Source of the DNA: Pseudomonas sp. UBA4194
GTDB taxonomy: Bacteria; Pseudomonadota; Gammaproteobacteria; Pseudomonadales; Pseudomonadaceae
Length of the DNA stretch: 64,000 nucleotides
Direction: 5' to 3'
Assembly (NCBI RefSeq): GCF_002379585.1
Contig: NZ_DFUE01000011.1
Coordinates: 1 to 64,000 of the forward strand
The notes beneath the pieces are model-generated. The model saw only the letters and a list, made by a program, of their open reading frames with translations. It was not told where the DNA came from and ran no database searches. Below are positions 26,653 through 36,367 of this stretch, one piece after another. A program made the translations under genes and the position numbers. Position 1 is the first letter of the stretch; each line of letters opens with the position of its first letter.

Positions 26653-28436
26653 AACTGGCGATGAAGCTGCGCACGCGGCTGTTCCTGAGCATTTCGGCGC
26701 TGATCACCGTGGCGTTGCTGGGGCTGATCCTGGGGCTGGTCAGCGTGATGCAGATGGCAGCCTCCCAGGAGAGCATGCTGCGCAGCAATTTCATCACCCT
26801 GGACGTTGGCCTGAAGATGCGCCAGAACCTGGGCGACCAGCTGGTGATGATGCTGGACGCCGATCCCGATACCCATGCCATCGAGCGGGCGCAGGCGCAA
26901 TTTCAGACCCTGGTGGATCAGGGCATTGCCCACGAGCAGGAGCATGGAGATCATTTTGGCTTTACCCAGTCGGCCAATGACTACCAGGCTTTCCTGGAGG
27001 AATATCGACGCACCGCCCAGCGCGAACTGCCGCTGAGCCAGAATCCACCCCTGAGCCAGGCCTTCAACACCCTTCGCACCGGGCTGATCGCCTCTTACAA
27101 GCAAACCCTGTTGACAATCACCACCCTGGAACAGCAGGCGCATCACCGCGCCATGCTGGTCTCCGGGCTGCTGGGCATGGTCGGCCTGGCGGTGCTGATC
27201 ATCGGTTTCTTCACTGCCCATGGCATCGCGCGACGTTTCGGCGAGCCCATCGAGGTGCTGGCCAAGGCCGCCGATGACATCAGCCAGGGCAATTTCGATG
27301 TGAAGTTGCCAGTGTCGCCCGCCGCCGAGCTCAACCAGTTGGCCAGCCGTTTCGGCACCATGGCCGACGCCCTGCGCCAGCATCAGGCGACCAATGTCGA
27401 TGAGCTGCGCGCGGGTCAGCAGCGTTTGCAGGCCGTGCTGGACAGCATCGATGATGGCTTGCTGATGATCGATCGCGAGGGCCGGCTGGAGCATTTGAAC
27501 CCGGTCGCCCAGCGTCAGCTTGGCTGGAACGACCACCGCCGGGGCATGGGACTGGGTGCCGCGCTCGAGCGCCCCGACCTGGACGAACAGCTCAACCTGA
27601 TCCTGCGTGGGGGCACCCTGGAACGTGCACTCGAAGACCTGAGCTTCGAGGTCGACGGCGAAGCGCGGTTGATGTCCTACAGCCTGACGCCGGTGACGCA
27701 CACCGAAGGGCATATCCTCGGCGCGGTCATGGTGCTGCATGATGTCACCGAGCAGCGCGCCTTCGAGCGCGTGCGCAGCGAGTTCGTGTTGCGCGCCTCC
27801 CATGAGCTGCGCACGCCCGTCACCGGCATGCACATGGCTTTTGGCTTGCTGCAGGAGCGGGTGCATTTCGATCCGGACAGTCGCGAGGCTGACCTGCTGA
27901 CCACCGTGAACGAAGAAATGCAGCGCTTGATGCAGTTGATCAACGACCTGCTGAATTTTTCCCGCTACCAGAACGGCCTGCAGAAGTTGACCCTGGCGCC
28001 GTGTGCGCTGGATGACTTGCTCAACCGCGCCCATGAGCGTTTTGCATCCCAGGCCGGCCACCGAGGCATCGAGCTGACGGTTGAATTGCAAGAGGGCTTG
28101 CCACGGCTGCATGCCGACCAGGCACAGCTGGACAAGGTGCTCGACAACCTGGTGGACAACGCCCTGCGCCATACGCCCGAGCAGGGCCATATCCGCCTGC
28201 AGGCGCGGCGGCACGCTGACCGGGTGATCATCAGCGTCGAAGACAACGGTGAAGGTATCGCCTATGGGCAGCAGGGGCGCATCTTCGAGCCATTCGTGCA
28301 GGTGGGCCGCAAGAAAGGCGGCGCTGGGCTCGGGCTGGCGCTGTGCAAGGAAATCGTCCAGCTGCACGGCGGGCGAATGGGCGTGTATTCGCGGCCGGGG
28401 CAGGGGACGCAGTTCTATATGACGTTGTCGATCTAG
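26649..28436 (+). CDS. kinB: KinB sensor histidine kinase/phosphatase
   Basis: 595 residues: an N-terminal transmembrane helix (about 12-35), a helical periplasmic sensor, a second helix (about 170-190), HAMP linker, a PAS domain (about 255-360), a HisKA domain with the phospho-histidine H385 in ASHELRTPV, and an ATPase domain with DNLVDNALRHTP, DNGEGI and GGAGLGLAL. It is the cognate partner of AlgB; in P. aeruginosa its phosphatase activity dominates. Overlaps algB by ATGA, so the two proteins are made in step. Confidence 0.95.
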
Positions 28437-28509
28437 TCGCAGATGTTCGGCGGCTCGGCGGGCGCCATCAAAGGCACTGCTCGCATCCACACGGCACCCT
28501 GAAGAGCCC

Positions 28510-28540
28510 CCTGTGGGAGCGGGCTCTGCCCGCGATGAGG
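28510..28540 (+). repeat. REP element, family C
   Basis: CTGTGGGAGCGGGCTCTGCC followed by CGCGATG, between convergent kinB and the EAL gene. It can fold into a hairpin on either strand. Confidence 0.8.
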
Positions 28541-28562
28541 CCAGATGCCCTGACAGGGATAC

Positions 28563-30182
28563 CTAGGCTTCATCCTCCACCCGGCGCCCCACCCGGCGCC
28601 TGCCTTTGGTGATCAGTTCCTTGAACTGCCGGGCATTCAGCGCCTGGGCAAACAGCCAGCCCTGACCGAAATCAACGCCCTCGCTCTTGAGCAGCAAGGC
28701 CTGGGTTTCGTACTCGATACCTTCGGCAATCACGCCCAGATCCAGGGCATGGGCCATGCGGATGATATGTGGCGCCACACCACTGCTTTCGACGTCGTCG
28801 CCCAAGGCATCGATGAAGGCCTTGTCGATCTTCAGGCAATCCACCGGCAAGCTTTGCAGATACGCCAGGCTGCAGTAACCGGTGCCGAAGTCATCGATCA
28901 GCACCTTGTGCCCGACGTCGCGCAGCGATTGCAGGTTGTCGCGGGCAACGTCGACATCGATCAACGAGCGTTCGGTCACCTCGAAAGCGATCTGCTGTGG
29001 CGCCACCCGGTACAGGGAAAGTAGCCGGTCGACCACATGGCCGATACGCGGGACTTCCACATCGCAGGCCGCCAGGTTGATCGAGATATACAGGTGGGGA
29101 TTGGCCCGCAGCAACTGGCCCAGCTGCTCGAGGGCCTGTTGCAGTACGAAGTCGGTGATCTGGCGGATTTGCCCACTGTCCTCGGCCAACGGAATGAACA
29201 GATCGGGACTGGTCAACGTACCGTCGGGACGGCGCCAGCGGACCAGGGCTTCGGCACCCACGCAGCGGCGATTGCTCAGGTCGAAGATAGGCTGGTAGAG
29301 CACCTGCAATTCACCCCGGCGCAGCGCGCCATGCAGTTCTCCGCCCATGGAGCGGCGCTGCTGAATCAGCTGCAGCACCAGCCAGCCGATGCACAAGGCG
29401 ACCACCAGGCTGCCAGGGAACAGTAGCCACAGCGGCGTATTGAACTTGGGCAGCACGTTGCTGCGTGGGGTGATCAACACCAGTTGGAAGTCGGGGGACT
29501 TGGTGGACATTCGATAGATGAGCCGGTCAGGCGTCACCTGCAAGGCGTCTTCGGCATCGGCTTTCCAGCCGGAAACAGGTGGCCAGGGCTGGCTGGGCCC
29601 CAGCACCGGGATGGCCCGACGGCCCTGGTCGAGAACCACCAGCAAGCTGCCGCCGGCAGGCAGGTCGACCACGTCGGTCAGGTGGCCCCGCGAGGTGGAA
29701 ACGCGAAAGGGCCCCCGGCCCAGCATCAAGGCTGCCCAGTTGTCGTTGGGCTGGGTGGTGGTATTGAGCCAGTAGCTGTAGGTGAAGCCCTGGATGTCCG
29801 GCGCGCGATTGAGATCGGCCACGTCCTTGCCCTGGCGGTTGGAGCAGCGCTGCTGGCCATTGTTGAAGGTGGCCTCGAAGACGAAGCGGTAGTCGAAGCC
29901 GATCTTCTCCAGTGCATCCATCATCTGCGGTCCGCAATGGCGGACCGGCTGGGCCTCGAGAGCGTCCACACCTTCACGCAACTGGCCGAATATCTGCTCC
30001 AGACGCAGCAGGAAGCGTTCGCCACTGGCATTCATCTGCTGGCTTTCGCTTTGCTGGATCTGATGCGTGATCAGGGCAAAACTGGCGGCGCACAGCAGCA
30101 AGGCGCTCGCCAATGCAGCAAGCATGGCCAGCACCCAGGGACGGTAGATAAATCTGCGGAGGCGCAACAGTGCCACTGACAT
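28563..30182 (-). CDS. CSS-motif EAL cyclic-di-GMP phosphodiesterase
   Basis: 539 residues: a transmembrane helix (about 18-40), a periplasmic CSS-motif sensor with its two cysteines (in RHCGPQMM and QRCSNRQG), a second helix (about 255-275) and a cytoplasmic EAL domain. EALVRW, the Asn/Glu metal residues and DDFGTGYCSLAYL are intact, so it should hydrolyse c-di-GMP. In E. coli CSS-motif phosphodiesterases, a DsbA/DsbB-made disulfide in the periplasm controls activity. Here the eponymous CSS reads CSN, but both cysteines remain. dsbA lies 4 kb away. Confidence 0.9.
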   Translation of the reverse strand: MSVALLRLRRFIYRPWVLAMLAALASALLLCAASFALITHQIQQSESQQMNASGERFLLRLEQIFGQLREGVDALEAQPVRHCGPQMMDALEKIGFDYRFVFEATFNNGQQRCSNRQGKDVADLNRAPDIQGFTYSYWLNTTTQPNDNWAALMLGRGPFRVSTSRGHLTDVVDLPAGGSLLVVLDQGRRAIPVLGPSQPWPPVSGWKADAEDALQVTPDRLIYRMSTKSPDFQLVLITPRSNVLPKFNTPLWLLFPGSLVVALCIGWLVLQLIQQRRSMGGELHGALRRGELQVLYQPIFDLSNRRCVGAEALVRWRRPDGTLTSPDLFIPLAEDSGQIRQITDFVLQQALEQLGQLLRANPHLYISINLAACDVEVPRIGHVVDRLLSLYRVAPQQIAFEVTERSLIDVDVARDNLQSLRDVGHKVLIDDFGTGYCSLAYLQSLPVDCLKIDKAFIDALGDDVESSGVAPHIIRMAHALDLGVIAEGIEYETQALLLKSEGVDFGQGWLFAQALNARQFKELITKGRRRVGRRVEDEA

Positions 30183-30259
30183 CGACGTTCATCCAGATTG
30201 ATACAGCAATGTATATCAACTGGATGACGTTTAGCGCGTCATTTGCGTGCCGGTTGCGG

Positions 30260-31033
30260 CTATTTCCCGTTCAGCACCTGCAAAATAGCGGCACTTTGTG
30301 CGTCAGGCTCGCCGTTGTACAACTCGGGACGGAAGTGCATCTGGAACGCCGCCAGGACGTGACGGGTAGCGATGTCGAGTTCACCGGTCTGCGGCACTGC
30401 ATAGCCGAAGCGGGCCAACTGCTGCTGATACCAGGCAATGCTCGGTGGGTTCAGGTCGAAATAGGCCTTCTGCCGGGCCACCGCGTTGGCGTTCGGCCAG
30501 ACCCCAAGGCCCGCGTCCGCCAGGCGCTTCCAGGGGAACAGCGGGCCGGGGTCCATTTTGCGCAGGGGCGCGATATCGCTGTGGCCGATGATATTGCGCG
30601 GGGCGATCCCGTTGCGCTGCACGACGTCCTTGAGCAAGGCAATCAGCGCTTGCACCTGGCCTTCGGTGTAGGGATACCAGACACGGCCAGCCGGGGTGTC
30701 CTGGTAGCCGGGGTTGACGATCTCGATACCGATGGAGCTGGAGTTGAGCCAGGTCCGGCCATCCCATTCGCTCTCGCCGGCGTGCCAGGAGCGGCGGCTC
30801 TCGTCCACCAGCTGGTAGACGGTTGGCGGCTGGTCACCGATCAGGTAGTGACTGCTGACCTCGCCGCGGGTGAGCAGCTCGAGCGAGCGCTGGGTGGAGG
30901 CGGAGGTGTAGTGCAGCACCACGAACTGGACACGGTTGTCCTGGTTGGCGGAAGGGTGGCTACGATCGATGACCAGGCCAGTGGAGCAACCGGCCAGTAG
31001 GAGAGTGCCAAGAATCAGGGCGAGCAGCTTCAT
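30260..31033 (-). CDS. ampDh2: AmpDh2-type lipoprotein N-acetylmuramoyl-L-alanine amidase
   Basis: 257 residues. The signal peptide ends in the lipobox LLAGC (C16), so it is a lipoprotein, expected in the outer membrane facing the periplasm. The amidase_2 zinc site is visible: histidine in FVVLHYTSAS, then the IGHSDIAPLRKMDPG loop with the second histidine and the aspartate ligand. A C-terminal peptidoglycan-binding-like domain (about 190-257) follows. Cleaves the peptide from muramic acid in cell-wall recycling and turnover. ATG 31033 was chosen from the lipoprotein signal; the upstream frame is not a signal peptide. Confidence 0.9.
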   Translation of the reverse strand: MKLLALILGTLLLAGCSTGLVIDRSHPSANQDNRVQFVVLHYTSASTQRSLELLTRGEVSSHYLIGDQPPTVYQLVDESRRSWHAGESEWDGRTWLNSSSIGIEIVNPGYQDTPAGRVWYPYTEGQVQALIALLKDVVQRNGIAPRNIIGHSDIAPLRKMDPGPLFPWKRLADAGLGVWPNANAVARQKAYFDLNPPSIAWYQQQLARFGYAVPQTGELDIATRHVLAAFQMHFRPELYNGEPDAQSAAILQVLNGK

Positions 31034-31133
31034 GGTGGGTACAACGCGGGCAGTGGTTATAATGCAATAGTGTAACGGAATTGGGCGTTTGGCGTCAGCG
31101 GGGGTGGAGGATCGCCTCAGGGCAAAACCCGGA

Positions 31134-33080
31134 TCACGGTGCCAGCTCCACGCGATTGCGGCCCGCATCCTTGGCGCGGTAAAGGGCTTGGTCCGCACGT
31201 TTGAGCACGACGTCAGGGTTGTCCCCCGGCCGGAACATCGCCAGGCCGGCGGAAACCGTGATGGTCACTCGCTGCCCTTTGAAGTGAAATGGGCAGCGCT
31301 CGATGGCTTCGCGCAGGCGGTTGATCAGACGTGCTCCGGCGCCCAGCTCGCTGGCGGGCATCAGGATGACGAACTCCTCGCCGCCGAAACGGGCAATGAA
31401 ATCATCGCCACGCAGGCCTTTGCGCAGCACGTTGGCGATGATCTTCAACACCTTGTCGCCAGCCTGGTGGCCATAACCATCGTTGATCGACTTGAAGTGG
31501 TCCAGGTCCAGTATGCCGAGCAGCAACTGGCCACCGTCGCTGACCAGGCGAGCCTGTTCCCTATCGAGGCGCTCGCTCCACGCCGCGCGGTTGGGCAGGC
31601 CCGTGAGGGGGTCGATCAGCGCTTTCTGTCGCTGCTCTTCCAGGTGCTCGCGGTAGCCCAATGCTTCCTGCTCCATGCTGGCGACCCGCTCGGCCAGCCC
31701 CTGCAGGCGAGCGGCGACTTCCTGCTCGCGCTCATCGCGCTTGAGGCGGTGCTGGTCGATGGTGCCCAACAGGCCTTCCAGGCGGTGCTCCAGGATATGC
31801 TTGAGGCCCTGGACGTCGGTAGCGCCCTGCATGCTGCTTTGCAAACCATCGACCTGTTCGCGCAACTGGTTATCCAGCGCCTGCGCTGCGCTGCGGCTGT
31901 CGGCATGGCCGTCGCTGGCGGCTTGCAGGTGGCCTTGAAACAGCTCCAGGCGCTCGTTGAGCTGTTGCAGATAGGTCTCGAATTCGTGCTGGCCACTGTC
32001 GTTGATTGCCAGCATGAGCACGGCGAGGTCATCCAGTACGGGCAGTAATTCGTACCAGTTGAGGCCGTGCTCCAGGCGCTCGCGCATCGAGGTGGCCTGG
32101 GGTTGGTAGCGCTCGGGAAGGCTCAATTCGCCGAGCAAGCCCAGCAGCGTCTCTTCGATATGGGTGGCCACCGAGCTGTAGGACGGCTCGGCAGACGCGG
32201 GCAGGGCGTAGAGCGGGTCTTCGTCGGGATCGTCGGGATCGATCGCGGCCAGTGCCTGGGCCATGACGTCGGGCAAGGGCAGGGTGTCGAGGAATGGGAC
32301 GGCCCGGATGTGGGTCGGTGAGGTGGTTGAGGCCTCCGGGAGATCGGCGATGGAGGGTTTCCTCACCTCAGCCCGCTCCCTGGGGGAGAGGGCACCGTCC
32401 AGGGTGGTGGCGGATGATGCGTGCTGGGCATCTGCAACCTGGGGAGCAGGTTCGCGTTGCGGATCGGAACCGGGCTCCCGGGTAGCCAATGCCGGCGGTT
32501 CATCGTCGGCTTGCGCTGGCGGGCTGGCCTGGGGTGCGAGCGTGCCATCGTCCTGCTCCGTGCTGCCGAACAGCCGCTGCAGCAAGCCGGGGCGCTGCGC
32601 ATGCACGGGGGCTTCGAAGGCGTTCAGTGCCTGCCCCTGCAAGCCACTGAGTTCGCCCAGCAACAACGGAATCTCCCGTGCCTGACCCGCACGCTCCTCG
32701 AGACCCTTGGCCAACTTCTTCAGGGGTTTGCTGACTTCACGGGGCAGCGGCAGGGCCTGCAACTGGGTGACCAGCGCATTGAGCGCAGTACCGATCTGCT
32801 GGACACGCACCTGACGGCGCTGTTCGGACTCCAGCACGGCGGTTTCCAGACGTGGAATCAGGCCGGCGAGCCTTGCGTCCATGTCATCGGTACGCACCAC
32901 CTCGCGCATCTCCTTCATGCAGGCATCCACGGCGCGGTCGCTGCCTTCGGCGGCCAGGGTGCTGCGTACCAGGCCGCGACGCAGCAGGTCGAGCCGGGCA
33001 TTCCAGCGTCGCTCGAGTTTTTCCTGCTGGTCGACGCTCTTGAGGTACTTCTCTTTCCAACGCTGGGCGTCTTCGCTCAT
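31134..33080 (-). CDS. GGDEF diguanylate cyclase with a REP-derived linker
   Basis: 648 residues, soluble. A helical N-terminal region (1-180) and a second helical domain (about 300-450) flank a low-complexity Pro/Ala/Gln linker; the C-terminal GGDEF domain carries RFGGEEFVIL and an intact RxxD inhibitory site (RGDD five residues before), so it should make c-di-GMP and be product-inhibited. ATGA overlap with the upstream endonuclease/exonuclease-family gene. Residues about 230-240 (LSPRERAEVR) are the translation of a family D REP element. Similar to DgcH of P. aeruginosa by gene position. Confidence 0.9.
   Translation of the reverse strand: MSEDAQRWKEKYLKSVDQQEKLERRWNARLDLLRRGLVRSTLAAEGSDRAVDACMKEMREVVRTDDMDARLAGLIPRLETAVLESEQRRQVRVQQIGTALNALVTQLQALPLPREVSKPLKKLAKGLEERAGQAREIPLLLGELSGLQGQALNAFEAPVHAQRPGLLQRLFGSTEQDDGTLAPQASPPAQADDEPPALATREPGSDPQREPAPQVADAQHASSATTLDGALSPRERAEVRKPSIADLPEASTTSPTHIRAVPFLDTLPLPDVMAQALAAIDPDDPDEDPLYALPASAEPSYSSVATHIEETLLGLLGELSLPERYQPQATSMRERLEHGLNWYELLPVLDDLAVLMLAINDSGQHEFETYLQQLNERLELFQGHLQAASDGHADSRSAAQALDNQLREQVDGLQSSMQGATDVQGLKHILEHRLEGLLGTIDQHRLKRDEREQEVAARLQGLAERVASMEQEALGYREHLEEQRQKALIDPLTGLPNRAAWSERLDREQARLVSDGGQLLLGILDLDHFKSINDGYGHQAGDKVLKIIANVLRKGLRGDDFIARFGGEEFVILMPASELGAGARLINRLREAIERCPFHFKGQRVTITVSAGLAMFRPGDNPDVVLKRADQALYRAKDAGRNRVELAP
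32360..32392 (-). repeat. REP element, family D, inside a coding sequence
   Basis: CCTCACCTCAGCCCGCTCCC continued by TGGGGGAGAGGG is a full family D REP sequence read in frame by the diguanylate cyclase gene. It falls in the disordered linker, where an insertion would be tolerated. Confidence 0.75.
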
Positions 33081-33955
33081 GCCAGCGGCCTGCCAGGATC
33101 AGGGCTCAAGGCAGGATAGGCGTCCGCCACCAGCGAGTCCGGCAACCGGATCTCCACCGCGACGGGCAAGTGGTCCGAAATCGGCTGGGCCAGCACCTGG
33201 AATTTCTCCAGGGTAAGGGTGGGGCTGAGCAGTATGTGGTCCAGGCAACGTTGTGGACGCCAACTGGGGAAGGTGGCCTCGGCCTGGGGTGCAAGCAGGC
33301 CCAGGTCACGCAGTGGCGAATTGAGCAACAGGTCGTTGGCGTGGGTGTTCATGTCGCCCATCAGAATCTGGTGGCGATAACCGCCGATCAGTTCGCGAAT
33401 GTAGGCCAGCTGCAGCATGCGCGTCTTGGTACCCAGCGCCAGGTGCATCATGACCACCACCAGCGCATCCTCGCCTTCGCCAAAGCGCGCCAGAATCGCG
33501 CCGCGCCCGGCCGGACCGGGCAGCGGGTGATCTTCCAGGCTCCACGGGCGCAGACGACTGAGCACACCGTTGCTGTGCTGGGCGAGCTTGCCGAGGTTGC
33601 GGTTGAGCTGCTGGTACCAGTAGGGAAAGCCACCCAGCTGGGCCAAGTGCTCGACCTGGTTCACGTAGCCGGAGCGATGGCTGCCGCCATCGGCCTCTTG
33701 CAGGGCAACCAGGTCGAAATCGGCGAGCAGGGCGCCGATCTTCTGCAAATTGGTGCCGCGGCCGACATGGGGCAACAGGTGCTGCCAGCCGCGCGTCAGG
33801 TAGTGCCGATAGCCTTGGGTGCTGTTGCCCACCTGAATGTTGAAGCTGAGCAGGCGCAGACGACCGTCTTGCGGGAGACCGCTGGCCTGCAGGTGTTGCT
33901 CGTTGACCCGTGGATCACACAGGCCAGCGACTCGTTGGCTGCGAAAGCGCCGCAC
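33077..33955 (-). CDS. Endonuclease/exonuclease/phosphatase (EEP) family protein
   Basis: 292 residues with the DNase I-like EEP motifs in order: LLSFNIQVG, ALQEADGGS (catalytic Glu), MGDMNTHAND (Asp/Asn), LDHILLS and ISDHLPV (catalytic His). No signal peptide. Substrate (nucleic acid, phospholipid or inositol phosphate) cannot be told. It sits 15 bp after dsbA and overlaps the cyclase gene, giving a dsbA-EEP-cyclase operon that Pseudomonas genomes keep. Confidence 0.85.
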   Translation of the reverse strand: MRRFRSQRVAGLCDPRVNEQHLQASGLPQDGRLRLLSFNIQVGNSTQGYRHYLTRGWQHLLPHVGRGTNLQKIGALLADFDLVALQEADGGSHRSGYVNQVEHLAQLGGFPYWYQQLNRNLGKLAQHSNGVLSRLRPWSLEDHPLPGPAGRGAILARFGEGEDALVVVMMHLALGTKTRMLQLAYIRELIGGYRHQILMGDMNTHANDLLLNSPLRDLGLLAPQAEATFPSWRPQRCLDHILLSPTLTLEKFQVLAQPISDHLPVAVEIRLPDSLVADAYPALSPDPGRPLA

Positions 33956-33970
33956 CGGGAATGGCGCCGC

Positions 33971-34606
33971 TTACTTGGCGGCGCGCTCCTTGGCGATCAG
34001 CTGGTCGGCAACGTTCAGGGTTTGCTCCGGACCGCCGGCGGTGCCCAGGTCGAAGCGGTACTTGCCGTTGACGATCATGGTCGGTACGCCGGAAATCTCG
34101 TATTTCTTGGCGAGCTCCTTGGCCTTGGCGATCTGGCCTTTGATGGCGAAGGAGTTGAAGGTTTGCAGGAACTTGTCCTTGTCGATGCCCTGAGTGGCGA
34201 CGAACTCGGCCATGTCTTGTGGGTCGGTCAGGCGCTTGTGTTCTTTCTGAATGGCGTTGAACACCGCGTTATGCACCTTGTGCTCGACCCCCATGGCTTC
34301 CAGGGTCAGGAACAACTGGCCGTGGGCATCCCAAGGGCCGCCGAACATGGCGGGGATGCGAACGAAGTTGACGTCGGCGGGCAGTTTCTCGACCCAAGGA
34401 TTGATGACGGGCTCGAAGGCGTAGCAATGCGGGCAGCCATACCAGAACATCTCGACGACTTCGATCTTGCCCGGTTCGGCGACAGCAACAGGGCTGGCCA
34501 ACTGAACGTAGGTCTTGCCGGCTTCCAACGGTACATCGGCGGCCTGGGCGGTGACACCGAAAGCGCTGGCAAAGGCCAGTACGGCGCCGAAAATCAGATT
34601 ACGCAT
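33971..34606 (-). CDS. dsbA: Thiol:disulfide oxidoreductase DsbA
   Basis: 211 residues. Signal peptide cut near TAQAA; thioredoxin fold with the CPHC active site in FWYGCPHCYAFEP and the cis-proline loop in SGVPTMIVNGKY. Introduces disulfides into periplasmic proteins; reoxidised by DsbB. ATG 34606 has CAGGAG upstream; a longer frame lacks a signal peptide. Normal length for Pseudomonas DsbA. Confidence 0.96.
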   Translation of the reverse strand: MRNLIFGAVLAFASAFGVTAQAADVPLEAGKTYVQLASPVAVAEPGKIEVVEMFWYGCPHCYAFEPVINPWVEKLPADVNFVRIPAMFGGPWDAHGQLFLTLEAMGVEHKVHNAVFNAIQKEHKRLTDPQDMAEFVATQGIDKDKFLQTFNSFAIKGQIAKAKELAKKYEISGVPTMIVNGKYRFDLGTAGGPEQTLNVADQLIAKERAAK

Positions 34607-34806
34607 GCGTGACTCCTGAGCAGTGATGTACACCGGGTTGCGAACAGCGATGAGACTGGGCCAGCCGGATTCAGTTCGCTAGTGTAACGGCTGTTGTGTC
34701 AAAAAAGAGTGGCTGCGCGCAGCGATTAAGGGAATTTCATGGGGAAGCAGATGTAACATTTGGTGTGCTCAAGGCGCCCCATCGCGGGTAGAACCTGCTC
34801 CCACCT
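34607..34806 (-). other. dsbA-cc4 spacer with a REP element
   Basis: 200 bp that includes a reverse family C REP copy (about 34777-34803, CGCGGGTAGAACCTGCTCCC). It presumably also contains the dsbA promoter; not resolved. Confidence 0.55.
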
Positions 34807-35415
34807 TCAATGCAGCCCTTGAATGTACGCCGCCAGCGCCTCGATCTCCTGGTTGCTCAGCTTCGCGGCGATCGCGCGCATGACCAGGCTGTCGCCGTCG
34901 TTGACGCGCTTTCCTTCGCGAAAATCAGTCAGCTGTTTGGTGACATAGGCGGCATGCTGGCCGCCCAGGTGCGGGAAGCCGGCCAGGCCGTTGCCGGTGC
35001 CATCCGGAGAGTGGCAGCCGGTACAGGCTGGCAATCCCCTGGCCAGGTCCCCGCCGCGAAACAGCTTTTCTCCGCTGGCCACGAGCGCTGGATCGGCGGC
35101 GCCTACCGACGGCTTCTGGCTGGCGTACCAGGCAGCGATATCAACCAGCGCGTTATCGTCGAGGTTGTTCAGCATGCCGGTCATCTCCGGCACGGCACGG
35201 CGGCCCGATTTGATATCGTGCAGCTGCTTGTTCAGGTATCGTTCGCCCTGGCCCGCCAGTTTCGGGAAGTTGGGCGCGGGACTATTACCGTCCGGTCCAT
35301 GGCAGGCGGCGCATATCGCCGTGTTGACCTGCCCCGCCGCCGGGTCGCCGGCCGCAAGTGCCGTGCTGGTTGCCGCGAGGGTCAACAGCAGGCTCATTAT
35401 TATTTTTCTGCTCAT
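34807..35415 (-). CDS. Dihaem cytochrome c4
   Basis: About 202 residues; signal peptide ending at ALA, then two similar haem domains with CAACH and CTGCH haem-binding motifs and methionine ligands in the MTGML and LVMRAIA segments. Soluble or loosely membrane-bound periplasmic electron carrier between the bc1 complex and terminal oxidases, such as the cbb3 or caa3 type (the latter is encoded at 54-58 kb). An alternative start six codons later is possible. Confidence 0.92.
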   Translation of the reverse strand: MSRKIIMSLLLTLAATSTALAAGDPAAGQVNTAICAACHGPDGNSPAPNFPKLAGQGERYLNKQLHDIKSGRRAVPEMTGMLNNLDDNALVDIAAWYASQKPSVGAADPALVASGEKLFRGGDLARGLPACTGCHSPDGTGNGLAGFPHLGGQHAAYVTKQLTDFREGKRVNDGDSLVMRAIAAKLSNQEIEALAAYIQGLH

Positions 35416-35583
35416 CGGCTGATCCAACCACGAAGGGTAAGAGTTGGGACCCTGTGTAATATGTAGCAGGCTCAGCCGCTTTTCGCCTTGCCCGGCAGCA
35501 CTACCGGGCAAATTCACCCACCTGTTCTGCGGCACTATATACTTCGCCCCATTGCAACGGGCTTAGCCCCCACCGGAAATCAC

Positions 35584-36222
35584 ATGCAACTGAAGAATCC
35601 CATCCTGGGCCTGTGCCAACAGGCTACCTTCTCACTCAGCGCGGCCAAGGTCGACCAATGCCCGGATGATGAGGGTTTCGAGGTCGCGTTCGCCGGCCGT
35701 TCGAACGCCGGCAAATCCAGTGCCTTGAATACGCTGACCCATGCCAGCCTGGCACGCACCTCGAAAACACCGGGCCGCACCCAACTGCTGAACTTCTTCA
35801 ATCTGGACGATGAGCGCCGCCTGGTCGACCTGCCAGGTTACGGCTATGCCAAGGTGCCGATCCCCCTCAAGCAGCACTGGCAGCGCCACCTGGAGGCGTA
35901 CCTGGGCAGCCGGGAAAGCCTCAAGGGCTTGATCCTGATGATGGACATCCGCCATCCCATGACCGACTTCGACCTGTTGATGCTCGATTGGTCGGTGGCC
36001 AGCCACATGCCCATGCACATTCTGCTGACCAAGGCCGACAAGCTGACCTACGGCGCGGCGAAGAATACCCTGCTCAAGGTTCAGGCGGAAATCCGCAAGG
36101 GCTGGGGGGATGCGGTGAGCATTCAGTTGTTCTCGGCACCCAAGCGTCTGGGGCTCGAAGAGGCCTATACGGTGTTGGCGCGCTGGATGGAGTTGCCGGA
36201 CAAGGAAGCCGCCGAGGGCTGA
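35584..36222 (+). CDS. engB: Ribosome-biogenesis GTP-binding protein YihA/EngB
   Basis: 212 residues, TrmE-Era-EngA-YihA type GTPase: P-loop GRSNAGKSSALN, switch II DLPGYGYAK, base-specificity TKADKL and the G5 SAPKRLG (usually SSLKR-like). Needed for maturation of the 50S ribosomal subunit. ATG 35584 gives the normal length; the longer upstream frame overlaps the cc4 promoter region. The gene runs convergently into the ErsA sRNA. Confidence 0.95.
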   Translation: MQLKNPILGLCQQATFSLSAAKVDQCPDDEGFEVAFAGRSNAGKSSALNTLTHASLARTSKTPGRTQLLNFFNLDDERRLVDLPGYGYAKVPIPLKQHWQRHLEAYLGSRESLKGLILMMDIRHPMTDFDLLMLDWSVASHMPMHILLTKADKLTYGAAKNTLLKVQAEIRKGWGDAVSIQLFSAPKRLGLEEAYTVLARWMELPDKEAAEG

Positions 36223-36231
36223 ATTTCAGGC

Positions 36232-36276
36232 AAAAAAAACCCCGGACTTCGTATGGGGAGGGGGAAGTCAGGGGTT
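36232..36276 (-). terminator. Rho-independent terminator of ErsA
   Basis: Minus-strand stem AACCCC-T-GACTTC / GAAGTC-C-GGGGTT (12 pairs, one mismatch) with a pyrimidine-rich loop and an 8-T tail (36232-36239). It would also stop polA transcripts. Confidence 0.88.
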
Positions 36277-36361
36277 CAAGTTCCGGACCGCTAGGGTGAG
36301 GTCCAGATATCTGCCAACACTTAACACAACATAGGAGCATCGAAAGGCTTCTCAGCCAATC
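36232..36361 (-). ncRNA. ersA: ErsA small RNA (Spot 42-like position)
   Basis: Between polA and engB, where E. coli has Spot 42 and P. aeruginosa has ErsA. On the minus strand an AlgU-type promoter is followed by about 130 nt of non-coding sequence that ends in a terminator, AACCCCtGACTTC paired with GAAGTCcGGGGTT, then eight T. The loop of that hairpin holds CCCCCTCCCC, a C-rich segment like the seed regions ErsA uses against target mRNAs. Predicted length agrees with the about 132 nt known for ErsA. In P. aeruginosa ErsA is induced by envelope stress and represses algC and oprD. Identification is from position, promoter and structure. Confidence 0.82.
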
Positions 36362-36367
36362 ACCACT

